Shown in pieces: positions 1 to 7,906 of a DNA stretch of 64,000 nt. The position numbers and the translations under genes are program-made. Under the pieces are notes generated by a model. That model was not told where the DNA came from and searched no databases. It saw nothing but the letters and a program-made list of their open reading frames with translations. How positions within the stretch are numbered: position 1 is the stretch's first letter; each line of letters starts with the position of its first letter. The stretch is from Nostoc sp. B(2019). Lineage in GTDB: Bacteria; Cyanobacteriota; Cyanobacteriia; Cyanobacteriales; Nostocaceae. The DNA lies in contig NZ_WVID01000016.1 in the NCBI RefSeq assembly GCF_010091925.1, forward strand, positions 62,001 through 126,000. Direction: 5' to 3'.

Positions 1-342
1 AAAGTAAGTCTATTTACGCCAAATATTACAGTTTATGCAAATGTAGTTGAGCGTTACCAACCAGATCATAATCCCCAGGTGCAACAGTCAATTTTGGCAT
101 TAGCTAAGTATCGACAGACCCAGTTAGCTGAGACGAAATTGCAACAAGGCGATCGCACCGGTGCAGCCACAATGTTGCAAACAGCTGCCAAAACTGCTCT
201 GCAAATGGGAGATACAGGTGCAGCAACAGTGTTGCAAACTTCTGCCACACAGTTACAATCTGGTGGAGATTTATCCGATAGCGATCGCAAGAAAACTCGG
301 ATTGTCTCAAAAACTGTGTTGCAAGATACCCCTCCAGACTAA
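1..342 (+). CDS. vWA-domain protein, C-terminal fragment (cut by window start)
   Basis: The reading frame is open from base 1 and ends in TAA at 340-342, so only the last 113 residues are visible. They match almost residue for residue the C-terminus of the complete vWA protein that follows (shared segments such as LAKYRQTQLAE, LQQGDR and RKKTRIVSKTVLQ). The metal-binding vWA domain itself lies upstream of the window. The visible tail is Ala/Gln-rich and predicted helical. The stop codon abuts the ATG of the next gene with no spacer, so the two are very probably co-transcribed and arose by tandem duplication. Its function is unknown; vWA proteins of this type usually mediate metal-dependent protein contacts. 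Confidence 0.85.
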   Translation, partial: KVSLFTPNITVYANVVERYQPDHNPQVQQSILALAKYRQTQLAETKLQQGDRTGAATMLQTAAKTALQMGDTGAATVLQTSATQLQSGGDLSDSDRKKTRIVSKTVLQDTPPD

Positions 343-1623
343 ATGAAAGTTAAATTACTATCGGCACTAAATGATACAAATGTTGATGTAGCTCAAGCGA
401 GTAGCCAGCGTCAACTGGCAATTTCGATTTCGGCGATTGCTGGTGAACTTGACCAAAATTTGCCACTCAACCTTTGCTTAATTCTGGATAAAAGTGGTTC
501 CATGCATGGGCAACCAATTAAAACTGTAATCCAGGCAGTAGAAGGATTAATAGATCGGTTGAAAATTGGCGATCGCATCACAGTTGTCGCTTTTGCTGGT
601 TCTACTGAAGTCATTATCCCTAACCAAATTGTTCTAGATCCCGAAGACATCAAATCTCAAATAAAAAGCAAACTGAGTGCTAGCGGTGGCACGGTAATTG
701 CTGATGGTTTGGCATTGGGAATCACAGAAATGATGAAGGGTACAAAGGGAAATGTTTCTCAGGCATTTATCCTAACTGATGGTCATGGTGAAAGCAGTTT
801 GCGGATTTGGAAATGGGAGATTGGGGGGGATGATCACAAGCGTTGCCTGGAACTTGCCCAAAAAGCTGCTAAGCTCAACCTCACTATCAACACTCTGGGA
901 TTTGGCAATAGCTGGAATCAGGATTTATTAGAAAAAATCGCCGATGTAAGTGGTGGTACTTTAGCCCACATTGAGCGTCCTGAACAAGCAGTTGAGCAGT
1001 TTAGCCGTTTATTTAAACGCATTCAGTCTGTTGGGCTAACCAATGCCTACCTGTTACTGTCTTTAGTGCCCAATGTCCGACTAGCAGAACTCAAACCCAT
1101 AGCTCAAGTTGCTCCAGATACAATTGAGTTACCAGTGCAACAAGAAGCTGATGGAGGCTTTGCGGTGCGCTTGGGAGATTTGATGAAGGATATGAAACGG
1201 GTAGTTTTGGCTAATATTTATCTGGGACAGTTACCAGAAGGTAAACAGGTAATTGGGCATCTTCAAATTCGCTATGATGACCCAGCAGAGAACAAACAAG
1301 GCATACTTTCCCCGATTATGCCAGTGTATGCGAATGTGGTTCGGGTTTACCAGCCTGCTACCGATTCCCAAGTGCAACAGTCTATTTTGACATTAGCCAA
1401 GTATCGGCAAACCCAGCTAGCCGAGGCCAAATTACAACAAGGCGATCGCAACGGCGCTGCAACACTACTGCAAACGGCTGCCAAAACCGCTCTCCAAATA
1501 GGAGATACAAGCGCAGCCACAGTATTGCAAACTTCTGCCACTCGCCTGCAAGCTGGTGAAGAACTTTCGGAAAGCGATCGCAAAAAAACTAGAATTGTAT
1601 CAAAAACCGTTTTACAAAAATAA
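343..1623 (+). CDS. vWA (von Willebrand factor A) domain protein
   Basis: A 426-residue protein. The vWA domain spans about residues 24-230. It has a complete MIDAS metal site: DKSGS at 49-53 (DxSxS), the threonine in GGTVIADG near 115, and the aspartate of ILTDGHGE. A beta-rich middle region (about 235-340) and a helical Ala/Gln-rich tail follow. No signal peptide or membrane segment is seen, so it is probably cytoplasmic. The ATG directly follows the stop of the preceding paralogue (TAA-ATG), which suggests translational coupling. The partner and process are unknown; stand-alone vWA proteins of this build occur in bacteria next to kinases and phosphatases. The domain call is firm, the role is not. 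Confidence 0.88.
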   Translation: MKVKLLSALNDTNVDVAQASSQRQLAISISAIAGELDQNLPLNLCLILDKSGSMHGQPIKTVIQAVEGLIDRLKIGDRITVVAFAGSTEVIIPNQIVLDPEDIKSQIKSKLSASGGTVIADGLALGITEMMKGTKGNVSQAFILTDGHGESSLRIWKWEIGGDDHKRCLELAQKAAKLNLTINTLGFGNSWNQDLLEKIADVSGGTLAHIERPEQAVEQFSRLFKRIQSVGLTNAYLLLSLVPNVRLAELKPIAQVAPDTIELPVQQEADGGFAVRLGDLMKDMKRVVLANIYLGQLPEGKQVIGHLQIRYDDPAENKQGILSPIMPVYANVVRVYQPATDSQVQQSILTLAKYRQTQLAEAKLQQGDRNGAATLLQTAAKTALQIGDTSAATVLQTSATRLQAGEELSESDRKKTRIVSKTVLQK

Positions 1624-1636
1624 AAGCAGAAAGCCC

Positions 1637-1666
1637 ATGAGGGACAGTCGCAAAGCGACGAGTCCC
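1637..1666. repeat. Imperfect hairpin, possible left end of IS200/IS605-type remnant
   Basis: GGGAC and GTCGC arms pair with GCGAC and GTCCC around an AAA loop. A second GC-rich palindromic stretch follows to about 1730. Subterminal hairpins are typical of IS200/IS605 ends, and a broken tnpB lies downstream, but this could equally be one of the genome's interspersed palindromes. Confidence 0.3.
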
Positions 1667-1743
1667 GTCCTTCAAGTATGGGGACGCGAATAATGCGGGA
1701 GGCAAAGCCACACCGCATTTTCGCTCATGAATGCGTTGCACCT

Positions 1744-1881
1744 TTAGGTGCAGTCAAGTTTTATGCTATCTATCCATTCCTCAATAAGAGAAGTTATAGT
1801 TCTTTCTTTCTGTGCTGCATATAAATACAGCTTATTTCTTCTCTTGTCTGATATCCGAATTGTTAATGTCTTTGTTTTCAT
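1744..1881 (-). CDS. Small ribbon-helix-helix (CopG/Arc-like) protein, 45 aa
   Basis: A short frame (ATG at 1881-1879, TAA at 1746-1744) encodes 45 residues beginning MKTKTLTIRISDKRRNKL and containing LIEEWIDS. The N-terminal beta strand with alternating polar residues (TLTIRIS), followed by two helices, fits an RHH DNA-binding fold. It is transcribed away from the broken tnpB at 1944 and shares the 62-bp gap 1882-1943 with it, so it may have repressed that promoter. It could be element cargo or a leftover antitoxin. The assignment rests on the short motif only; there is no obvious Shine-Dalgarno. Confidence 0.5.
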   Translation of the reverse strand: MKTKTLTIRISDKRRNKLYLYAAQKERTITSLIEEWIDSIKLDCT

Positions 1882-1943
1882 AAAGCACATACATAATTAG
1901 TGCATTTATGTTAGCATAAAACTATCGTTAACAGGTCGAGACG

Positions 1944-2524
1944 ATGTTAGTTTTAGAAGCTAAGTTAAAAGGTAAGCAAAGTCAGTACAACTCAATAGAT
2001 GAAGCTATTAGAACCGCTTTGTTTATCCGCAACAAAGCTCTAAGACATTGGATGGATAACGGCAGGTGCTTCAAGTCGGGAGACCCGCCCAACGCACTGC
2101 CTCACAAAGACGTTGGCAAAAATGACCTTCAAAAGCTTTGTGCTGTTTTAGCCAAAGAATTTGATTTTGCTGACAAGCTTAACTCTATGGCTCGTCAAGC
2201 ATCTGCTGATAGAGCATGGTTTGCAATTAACTGATTGGGTAGACTACTACGCCAAGGTTTTCGATACTTGGGCAATAGCAGTAGCACCTCACTACACCAG
2301 TCAAGACTGTTCTGTTTGTGGGACACGAGTTAAAAAAATCGTTGTCTACTCGTACCCACAAATGCCATTCTTGCGGAACAATCATGCATCGTGACCATAA
2401 CGCAGCTAGACAAATATTGGCGAAAGGACTTAAAAGTACCGTAGGGCATACGGAATCTAAAGCTTGTGGACAGAACAACCTCTATCTAGGTGGGGAAACT
2501 CCTCTAGGCAAGTTGACTGGGTGA
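1944..2524 (+). pseudogene. tnpB: tnpB remnant, IS200/IS605 family (frameshifted and internally deleted)
   Basis: Three pieces in three frames. The first (1944 to about 2220) is the TnpB N-terminal region (RNKALRHWMDN, DFADKLNSMARQASADRAW). The second (about 2220-2335) jumps straight to the C-terminal region ending in CSVCGTRVKK. The third (about 2330-2524) carries STRTHKCHSCG and RDHNAARQIL, the rest of the zinc ribbon and the final RuvC motif. The shift between pieces two and three lies in a run of seven A and is explained by one extra base. The pieces total under 200 residues against about 400 for intact TnpB; the central RuvC part (first catalytic Asp, Glu) is missing. TnpB is the RNA-guided nuclease of these elements; this copy is dead. 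Confidence 0.85.
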
Positions 2525-2533
2525 AGCAAGAAT

Positions 2534-2571
2534 CCCACACCTTTAGCGAAGCGGAGGTGTGGGAGTGTCAA
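2534..2571 (+). mobile_element. Right-end hairpin of the IS200/IS605 remnant (omega-RNA 3' end-like)
   Basis: CCCACACCT at 2534-2542 pairs perfectly with AGGTGTGGG at 2555-2563; the loop contains TTAGCGAAGCGG. It lies just after the tnpB stop and is followed by AGTGTCAA. In this family the region after tnpB forms the 3' part of the guide RNA and the element end. The element boundary is therefore probably near 2571, and the flank that would serve as guide begins there. The boundary is inferred. Confidence 0.55.
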
Positions 2572-2629
2572 AGGAATAGTAATCCAGTGTTGCTGATTAG
2601 CAGTTAGGTAGTTCAATGATGCGATCGTC

Positions 2630-2824
2630 CTACTTGGACGATGCAAAAATTAAGGCTTGCTGAATATCTTCATCTTCTAATTCGGGAAACTCCTGGCGCA
2701 GTTCTTCTCGATTAGGGTAGGTAGCCAATAACTCAATCACCCGACGAACGGTAAGGCGAAGATTACGAATAGAAGGCTGTCCATTCATGCGATTGGGATT
2801 GCTGGTGATGCGATCTAATTTCAT
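2630..2824 (-). CDS. DUF433 antitoxin-like protein, orphan
   Basis: A 64-residue protein with the DUF433 core: RITSNPNRMNGQPSIRNLRL, then TVRRVIELLATYPN and EDIQQALIFASS. DUF433 proteins are short winged-helix antitoxins normally encoded just before a DUF5615 (Mut7-C/PIN-like) toxin. Here no toxin follows: 60 bp downstream begins the right end of the tnpB-bearing element, which may have replaced or deleted the toxin gene. Compare the complete DUF433-DUF5615 pair at 6365-7057. It could now be a solo regulator or a decaying gene. Confidence 0.75.
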   Translation of the reverse strand: MKLDRITSNPNRMNGQPSIRNLRLTVRRVIELLATYPNREELRQEFPELEDEDIQQALIFASSK

Positions 2825-3021
2825 GGAAGTAACCCTAGCTCCTTACGAAAATTGCTTTATGCCAAAATGTAGCAGTTCTGAATCTGATCTAGATTAAAAC
2901 TGGTGGCATCAAAGTTTGCATTTTCAACATTAGCACTTTGCTAAAGCCCTTATCTTCCAAAAACTAGCAAAGCTCTGCTAAAAGTGCTACAGGTAAATGA
3001 TTGGTAGCTTGAGAAATACAT

Positions 3022-3408
3022 ATGAAAACCACTGGCATTCATCACGTAGCTATTATTTGTTCTGACTATCAACGATCAAAAAATTTTTATGTAGAAGTTT
3101 TAGGTTTTTCGATTATTCAAGAGACTTTTCGCACCGAAAGAAATTCTTATAAATTAGATTTAAAAGTTGCAGAAAATACTCAAATAGAGCTATTTTCCTT
3201 CCCAAATACTCCGCCACGAGCTAGCAATCCAGAAGCTTGTGGTTTAAGACATCTTGCCTTTAAAGTTGATGATATTGAGCAAACTGTTTTTTACTTAAAA
3301 TCCCACGGGATCGAGGTAGAAAATATCAGAATTGATGAAATCACAGGTAAAAAATTTACTTTCTTTAAGGATCCAGATAATTTACCATTAGAAATTTATG
3401 AAAGTTAA
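3022..3408 (+). CDS. VOC-family (glyoxalase I-like) metalloprotein
   Basis: A 128-residue single-domain vicinal-oxygen-chelate protein. The two beta-alpha-beta-beta-beta halves are clear: HHVAIICSDYQRSKNFYVEVLGF and LRHLAFKVDDIEQTVFYLK. Likely metal ligands are the His of GIHHVA, the Glu of IELFSF, the His of GLRHLAF and the Glu of PLEIYES. The overall pattern is that of the YaeR/SMU1112c group, whose substrate is unknown and which differs from true methylglyoxal-converting GloA. It is cytoplasmic. It stands alone between the IS remnant and a repeat-rich gap, so context gives no further clue. Confidence 0.85.
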   Translation: MKTTGIHHVAIICSDYQRSKNFYVEVLGFSIIQETFRTERNSYKLDLKVAENTQIELFSFPNTPPRASNPEACGLRHLAFKVDDIEQTVFYLKSHGIEVENIRIDEITGKKFTFFKDPDNLPLEIYES

Positions 3409-3764
3409 AAATCATTTTTTCAACGCAGAGTGACACAAAAGTAAAGTTTATTCTCTGCGTTCCTTTGTCTTGAAAAGTTTTGATGCCTACGGCGGGCTGC
3501 GCCAACGGATAGCGCAGCGTTAGCGTTAGCAAAGCGGTAGCGTTCGCGCAGCGTCTCGGAGAGAGGAACGAGCGTCCGTAGGAGCGTCGGAAACCTCCGC
3601 ACCCTGCGGGAAGCAAGCTACAGACTTTTCGCTGCGCTTTCTTTTGTGTTCCTCTGCGTTTTGAAAATCTACCCAATAAATAATCGGTGTAGTCAACCTG
3701 CACCGATGGCTGCGCCGACGCTGCGCGTACGCACATTTTATTCTAATCGTACCTGGCATTTCCC
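3409..3764. repeat. Gene-free stretch filled with GC-rich interspersed palindromic repeats
   Basis: About 355 bp between two convergent genes. The segment 3483-3640 is a mosaic of short modules (GCGCAGCGT, TAGCGTTAGC, GCAGCGTCTCGGAGAG) that recur at 32930-33120 and in part elsewhere in the window. The flanking AT-rich parts contain the CTCTGCGTT/CTTTTGTGTTC motif also common in Nostoc intergenic DNA. Open frames across it (for example 3646-3864) have repeat-derived composition and look non-coding. Confidence 0.7.
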
Positions 3765-4841
3765 TCACGCCAATGCTGAAGCTTGGGGCTTGGCAAAAAT
3801 CATTCTTCCTGCTGTGGTTTGTAAAGCACTGGTGACTACTACTCGTAATTCACCACCCACATAACTACTACCTTCCTCAACAACAACCATTGTGCCGTCA
3901 TCTAGATAGCCAATGCCTTGACTTGGTTCTTTGCCTTCCTTGAGAATCTTCAGGTCAAGGTTGTCACCAGGTAAATAGCTGGGACGAACGGCGTTCACTA
4001 AATCATTAACATTCAAAACAGGGACTTTTTGAACGCTGGCAACTTTTGATAAGTTGTAGTCATTAGTTAGCAGTGTGCCACTGATTTCTTGGGCGAAGCG
4101 CACTAACTTCGCATCAACTGTGGGAATATCATCGTAGTCAACTGCGTTGATCAGGATGCGATCGGGGTAAGTTTCCCGAATTCGGTTGAGAATCTCTAGT
4201 CCTCGTCGTCCCCGTACCCGCTTTTGGTCTTTGCTCGCATCGGCTACCTGTTGCAGTTCTTGCAAAACAAACTGCGGCACAATAATTTGTCCTTCCAGAA
4301 AGCCTGTTTCTAACAGTGCTTCAATACGACCATCGATAATACAACTGGTGTCTAAAACTTTGGTATTGGCGGGTTTTAGTGTCCCTTCCACTACCATTGT
4401 TTCCACTGTGTTGGGATTAATGAACCGCAATAAACCTCTTCCGTGAGTATCTGCCAAATTCATACCAGTGACGGCAAGTATAATACTGCCAACAACTGCC
4501 ACCAGCGGTTTAATAAATCCGAAATCCGTCGGGATAGGTAGCAAAAATAACGGTGCTAGCATTAAGTTGGCTAACAATAGCCCAATCACCAAACCAATGG
4601 CACGAGTTAAGATCATTTCAAGTGGCATTTCTCGGACTTGTGCCTCTAAACGACGATATGTCGTCTGGAAACTCAGCCCGATCGCACCGCCAATTATAGC
4701 GGCAAAGACAGCAACAACTAAGCGTAAAGCTTCGAGATTCGTCACCCGGTCTAGGGTTCCATTGGGTAGCAGTTCAATGCTGTAGAACCCTATTCCCGAC
4801 GCTGCTAAGATAAATGAGAAAATAATAATGGCGTCAAGCAT
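3765..4841 (-). CDS. Membrane-anchored PIN/TRAM domain protein (YacL-like)
   Basis: The preferred ATG at 4841 gives 358 residues; the frame also allows a TTG start at 4862, but AGGAA sits correctly ahead of the ATG. Four hydrophobic segments (about 3-22, 40-60, 78-103, 108-128) anchor the protein. A PIN nuclease-like domain follows (about 161-290), with acidic residues in LDTSCIID (D164, D170) and VDAKLVRFA, and then a C-terminal TRAM RNA-binding domain (about 292-350). This is the architecture of bacterial YacL proteins. Endonuclease activity on RNA is suspected from the family but the substrate is unknown. It is divergent from hemW. Confidence 0.88.
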   Translation of the reverse strand: MLDAIIIFSFILAASGIGFYSIELLPNGTLDRVTNLEALRLVVAVFAAIIGGAIGLSFQTTYRRLEAQVREMPLEMILTRAIGLVIGLLLANLMLAPLFLLPIPTDFGFIKPLVAVVGSIILAVTGMNLADTHGRGLLRFINPNTVETMVVEGTLKPANTKVLDTSCIIDGRIEALLETGFLEGQIIVPQFVLQELQQVADASKDQKRVRGRRGLEILNRIRETYPDRILINAVDYDDIPTVDAKLVRFAQEISGTLLTNDYNLSKVASVQKVPVLNVNDLVNAVRPSYLPGDNLDLKILKEGKEPSQGIGYLDDGTMVVVEEGSSYVGGELRVVVTSALQTTAGRMIFAKPQASALA

Positions 4842-5096
4842 GGTTGTCTTGGTTTCCTGCAACTGTGTTAACCGATAGAGTCAAGTATTTTTTATCTCAT
4901 CGGTAAGATAGATTAATGAATTCAATATTGACTTACACTAAGGGTTTAGGCAGGCAATATCTGCAATCATTATAACTAAAGAGTTTTATCTTAATATTTT
5001 TCATTGTTTTGTTGTAAAACGATAAAAACTCGTAAACAAACTATTTATTTTCATTGTTTGTAATTAGCAATTGGGTTAATTTAATTCTTCCTCAAA

Positions 5097-6278
5097 ATGA
5101 GTCAAAAAGTTAGTATTTCTGGTATTGCAAGTTCTGCTTATGTACATATTCCTTTTTGCAGACGGCGGTGCTTTTATTGTGATTTCCCTGTGTCTGTTGT
5201 GGGCGATCGCTTGCGCGGTGAAACATCTGGTACGATTTCCCAATATGTTGAGGTACTGTGTCAAGAAATTGCCATTACACCTGCTTTTGGTCAACCCTTA
5301 AAGACAATTTTCTTTGGTGGTGGTACTCCTTCGTTGCTATCAATAGAGCAGTTGCAACGTATATTGGGAGCACTTGAGGAGCGTTTTGGTGTTGCTCCTG
5401 CGGCAGAAATTTCGATGGAAATCGACCCAGGCACATTTGATTTAGCACATGTAGCAGGTTATTGCGGCTTGGGTGTAAACCGGGTAAGTTTGGGTGTGCA
5501 AGCGTTTCAGGAAGAATTATTGCAAGTTGCGGGGCGATCGCACTCGGTTGATAATGTTTTTGCAGCTGTGGAATTAATCCGCCAAGTCGAGATTCCCGAA
5601 TTTAGTTTAGACTTGATTTCTGGTTTGCCGCATCAGTCTTTAGATCAATGGCAGAATTCTCTAGAAAAAGCGGTAGCTTTAGCACCAACTCACATATCCA
5701 TATATGATCTTACCATTGAGCCGGGGACAGCGTTTGGTCGTTACTACAAACCTGGTGACAATCCTTTACCAACGGATGAAACCACAGTCAAAATGTACCA
5801 GATGGCGCAGCAAGTTTTGACTAGTGCAGGTTATGAGCATTATGAAATTTCCAATTATGCTCAGCCTGGCCATCAGTGTCGGCATAATCGGGTTTATTGG
5901 GAAAATCGCCCTTATTATGGCTTTGGTATGGGTGCGGCGAGTTATATAGAGGAAAAACGCTTTACTCGTCCGCGTAAGACTAAGGAGTATTACCAATGGG
6001 TGCAAGCTGGTGGTGTAATTGATTGTGAAGTAACTCCTCCAGAGGAAGTATTGTTAGAAACTTTAATGTTGGGGTTGCGTTTAGCGGAAGGTGTGAGTTT
6101 GGCGATGTTAGCAGAAAAGTTTGGGGAACAGAAAGTAGAGGAAATTTGTAAGTGTTTGCAACCTTATTTTGATAGGAGTTGGGTGGAAGTTATAGAAGGA
6201 AGGTTGCGTTTGAGTGATCCCCAAGGGTTTTTGTTTTCTAATGTAGTGTTGGCGGAGTTATTTGAGAAGTTGGGGTGA
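5097..6278 (+). CDS. hemW: HemW, radical SAM heme chaperone (formerly coproporphyrinogen oxidase-like)
   Basis: 393 residues. The radical-SAM cluster motif CxxxCxxC is at C21, C25 and C28 (PFCRRRCFYCDF), followed by FFGGGTPSL (SAM binding), GVQAF and the HemN-type C-terminal region (EVLLETLMLGLRL). It lacks the extra N-terminal region of true oxygen-independent HemN, and the single-Cys extension CRRRCFYC-D fits HemW. HemW binds heme and delivers it to apo-cytochromes or related proteins rather than oxidising coproporphyrinogen. No clear Shine-Dalgarno precedes the ATG. It is monocistronic and divergent from the PIN/TRAM gene. Confidence 0.9.
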   Translation: MSQKVSISGIASSAYVHIPFCRRRCFYCDFPVSVVGDRLRGETSGTISQYVEVLCQEIAITPAFGQPLKTIFFGGGTPSLLSIEQLQRILGALEERFGVAPAAEISMEIDPGTFDLAHVAGYCGLGVNRVSLGVQAFQEELLQVAGRSHSVDNVFAAVELIRQVEIPEFSLDLISGLPHQSLDQWQNSLEKAVALAPTHISIYDLTIEPGTAFGRYYKPGDNPLPTDETTVKMYQMAQQVLTSAGYEHYEISNYAQPGHQCRHNRVYWENRPYYGFGMGAASYIEEKRFTRPRKTKEYYQWVQAGGVIDCEVTPPEEVLLETLMLGLRLAEGVSLAMLAEKFGEQKVEEICKCLQPYFDRSWVEVIEGRLRLSDPQGFLFSNVVLAELFEKLG

Positions 6279-6364
6279 TGAATTACAGTACAACAAGAAA
6301 TTGAAAAGCATCGGCAGCGGATATAGCTAATAGATTTCACTTTATAGTCAAGGCAATATTAACT

Positions 6365-6697
6365 ATGACACTTAAAGAATTAGAAACACAACTTCAGGCA
6401 TTAAATCCAACTGAGAAAGCAGAGGCAATACAAATATTGACCAAAACATTAAGCAACGGTTCACTAGGAATTACCAAAACTCCTGGCGTGTGTGGTGGTG
6501 ATGCCTGTATTGCAAACACTCGCATTCCAGTTTGGTCGTTAGTGAATGATCGCCGTTTGGGTATGAGTGATGCTCGTATTTTAGAGGCATTTCCCCATCT
6601 TACCGCCGCTGACTTAGTAAATGCTTGGGCTTATGCGGATGCAAACCTAGAAGAAATTGAACAAGCAATCCGAGAAAATGAGGAAGTAATGCTCTAA
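6365..6697 (+). CDS. DUF433 antitoxin-like protein
   Basis: 110 residues: a helical N-terminal segment (ELETQLQALNPTEKAEAI) followed by a DUF433 core (GVCGGDACIANTRIPVWSLV, RILEAFPHLTAADLVNAWAYA). In DUF433 antitoxins this winged-helix core binds the operator and the toxin. The partner toxin gene begins 18 bp after the stop, so the two form one operon. Compared with the orphan at 2630-2824, this copy keeps the canonical GTRIPVW-type motif (here NTRIPVW) and a complete partner. Confidence 0.85.
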   Translation: MTLKELETQLQALNPTEKAEAIQILTKTLSNGSLGITKTPGVCGGDACIANTRIPVWSLVNDRRLGMSDARILEAFPHLTAADLVNAWAYADANLEEIEQAIRENEEVML

Positions 6698-6715
6698 AAT
6701 TTGGAATATTAAAAA

Positions 6716-7057
6716 TTGGCACGTCTTTATACAGATGAAAACTTCCCATTACCAGTTGTGGAATTTCTACGCATTTTTGGTCATGATGTATTAACAGCTA
6801 TGAATGCAGGGAATGCAAATTTAAGGATTCCTGATGAAAATGTATTAGCTTTCGCTGCGAATAATGAGCGAGCAGTTTTGACGCGTAATCGCCGTGATTT
6901 TATTCGATTGCATCGGTTACAAGCAAACCATGCTGGCATAATTATCTGCACAGAAGACCCAGATTTTGAACAACTAGCAATTCGCATTAATCAGGCTATT
7001 TCTGCGGAAGAAAGCTTAAAAGGTAAATTAATTCGAGTTAATCGTCCAGCAGTATGA
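6716..7057 (+). CDS. DUF5615 (Mut7-C/PIN-like) putative toxin
   Basis: 113 residues from a TTG start; no better start exists in frame. LYTDENFPLPVVEFLRIFGHDV carries the first acidic pair, DENVLAFAANNERAVLTRNRRDF the second conserved region (usually LTxDxDF), and HAGIIICTEDPDFEQLA the C-terminal region. DUF5615 proteins have a PIN-like fold and are predicted RNases of type II toxin-antitoxin pairs with DUF433. In the second motif Asp is replaced by Asn (TRNRRDF), as in part of the family. Together with the preceding gene this is a complete TA module. Confidence 0.82.
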   Translation: MARLYTDENFPLPVVEFLRIFGHDVLTAMNAGNANLRIPDENVLAFAANNERAVLTRNRRDFIRLHRLQANHAGIIICTEDPDFEQLAIRINQAISAEESLKGKLIRVNRPAV

Positions 7058-7127
7058 GGAAGATGCGACAGGATATTAAGAATAAATTGATAATATTAAA
7101 TAAAGTAAGGATACTTCAAATTATAAA

Positions 7128-7388
7128 ATGTCTAAAGAATTAAACGAAGTTAAGGAACTTGCTAAACAACTGACACCCGAAGAACAATTGCAGCTCATTG
7201 CATATCTAACCCAAAGGCTGCAACGTTGCGAAATCAAGCGTAAACCAAGCCGCAACTTGATGGAGTTTGCGGGAATAGCACCCAATCTCATGGGAGGAAT
7301 GGATGCTCAAGAATATGTCACTCGCATAAGGCGTGGGGAGTTCCCTGATTTAGAAATTGCCGAAAAGCAATTAGGGAAAGAGGAGTGA
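7128..7388 (+). CDS. Putative antitoxin of VapC-type pair
   Basis: 86 residues, rich in Glu, Lys and Gln. An N-terminal helical region (ELAKQLTPEEQLQLIAYLTQRL) is followed by NLMEFAGIAPNLMGGMDAQEYVTRIRRGEF. The latter half resembles the toxin-wrapping tail of short cyanobacterial VapB-like antitoxins. No DNA-binding domain can be named with certainty. The gene overlaps the following PIN toxin by four bases (ATGA-type overlap with a GTG start), the usual arrangement for an antitoxin-toxin operon. It is the second TA-like pair within 1.5 kb. Confidence 0.75.
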   Translation: MSKELNEVKELAKQLTPEEQLQLIAYLTQRLQRCEIKRKPSRNLMEFAGIAPNLMGGMDAQEYVTRIRRGEFPDLEIAEKQLGKEE

Positions 7389-7840
7389 ACATTACCCACA
7401 GTTTACAGGGTGTGAGCCGCTTATTTCTGGATACAGCACCAGTTATTTACTTTGTGGAACAACACCCACAATACTTTTCTTTGGTTAGAAAAGTGTTTGA
7501 GCAACTTTATAATACGCCGATGATAGGTGTTGTTTCACCTATTACTTTAGCTGAATGCTTAGTTCAACCTTATCGTTTGGGACAAACAGAATTACAGCAA
7601 GAGTTTATTGAGTTGATGACTGACAATGACAACATTGAGTTTGTGCCATTTGCTAACGAAATTCTAGCAATAGATGCTGCTCAAAAGAGAGCCAGATACA
7701 ATCTACAATTACCTGATGCTTTTCAAATTGCCGTAGCTTTAGCTACAGGCTGTGAAGCTTTTCTAACCAATGATGTTACATTCAGGCGCATCACAGAATT
7801 ACCGATATTGCTGCTAGATGACTTTGATACTGCCAAATAA
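7385..7840 (+). CDS. vapC: VapC-family PIN-domain toxin
   Basis: 151 residues from a GTG start that overlaps the antitoxin stop. The PIN acidic residues are visible: LFLDTAPVIYFVE (first Asp), SPITLAECLVQP (Glu), QLPDAFQIAVALATGC (Asp) and AFLTNDVTF (Asp). VapC toxins are Mg-dependent RNases, commonly cutting initiator tRNA or rRNA; the target of this one cannot be told. All four acidic positions are present, so it looks active. A strong hairpin lies 30 bp after the stop. Confidence 0.87.
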   Translation: MNITHSLQGVSRLFLDTAPVIYFVEQHPQYFSLVRKVFEQLYNTPMIGVVSPITLAECLVQPYRLGQTELQQEFIELMTDNDNIEFVPFANEILAIDAAQKRARYNLQLPDAFQIAVALATGCEAFLTNDVTFRRITELPILLLDDFDTAK

Positions 7841-7870
7841 ACAATAAAGTCATCAAAGTAGTTTTAGGCA

Positions 7871-7894
7871 GTGCGTTACACTGCGTTAACGCAC
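7871..7894. terminator. Bidirectional terminator hairpin between vapC and the UspA gene
   Basis: GTGCGTTA (7871-7878) pairs perfectly with TAACGCAC (7887-7894) across an 8-nt loop. On the plus strand GCTACAAGTTTTT follows, giving a T run. It lies between two convergent stops. Confidence 0.6.
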
Positions 7895-7906
7895 GCTACA
7901 AGTTTT

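Noticed and set aside
2588-2629. In-frame extension of the orphan DUF433 gene past its TAG, reading DDRIIELPN before the next stop
   Set aside because: It might be the very end of a lost toxin or a read-through tail, but ten residues are too few to support either.
3365-3864. Several frames of 60-123 residues on both strands
   Set aside because: They run through palindromic repeat DNA, have atypical composition and no start signals.
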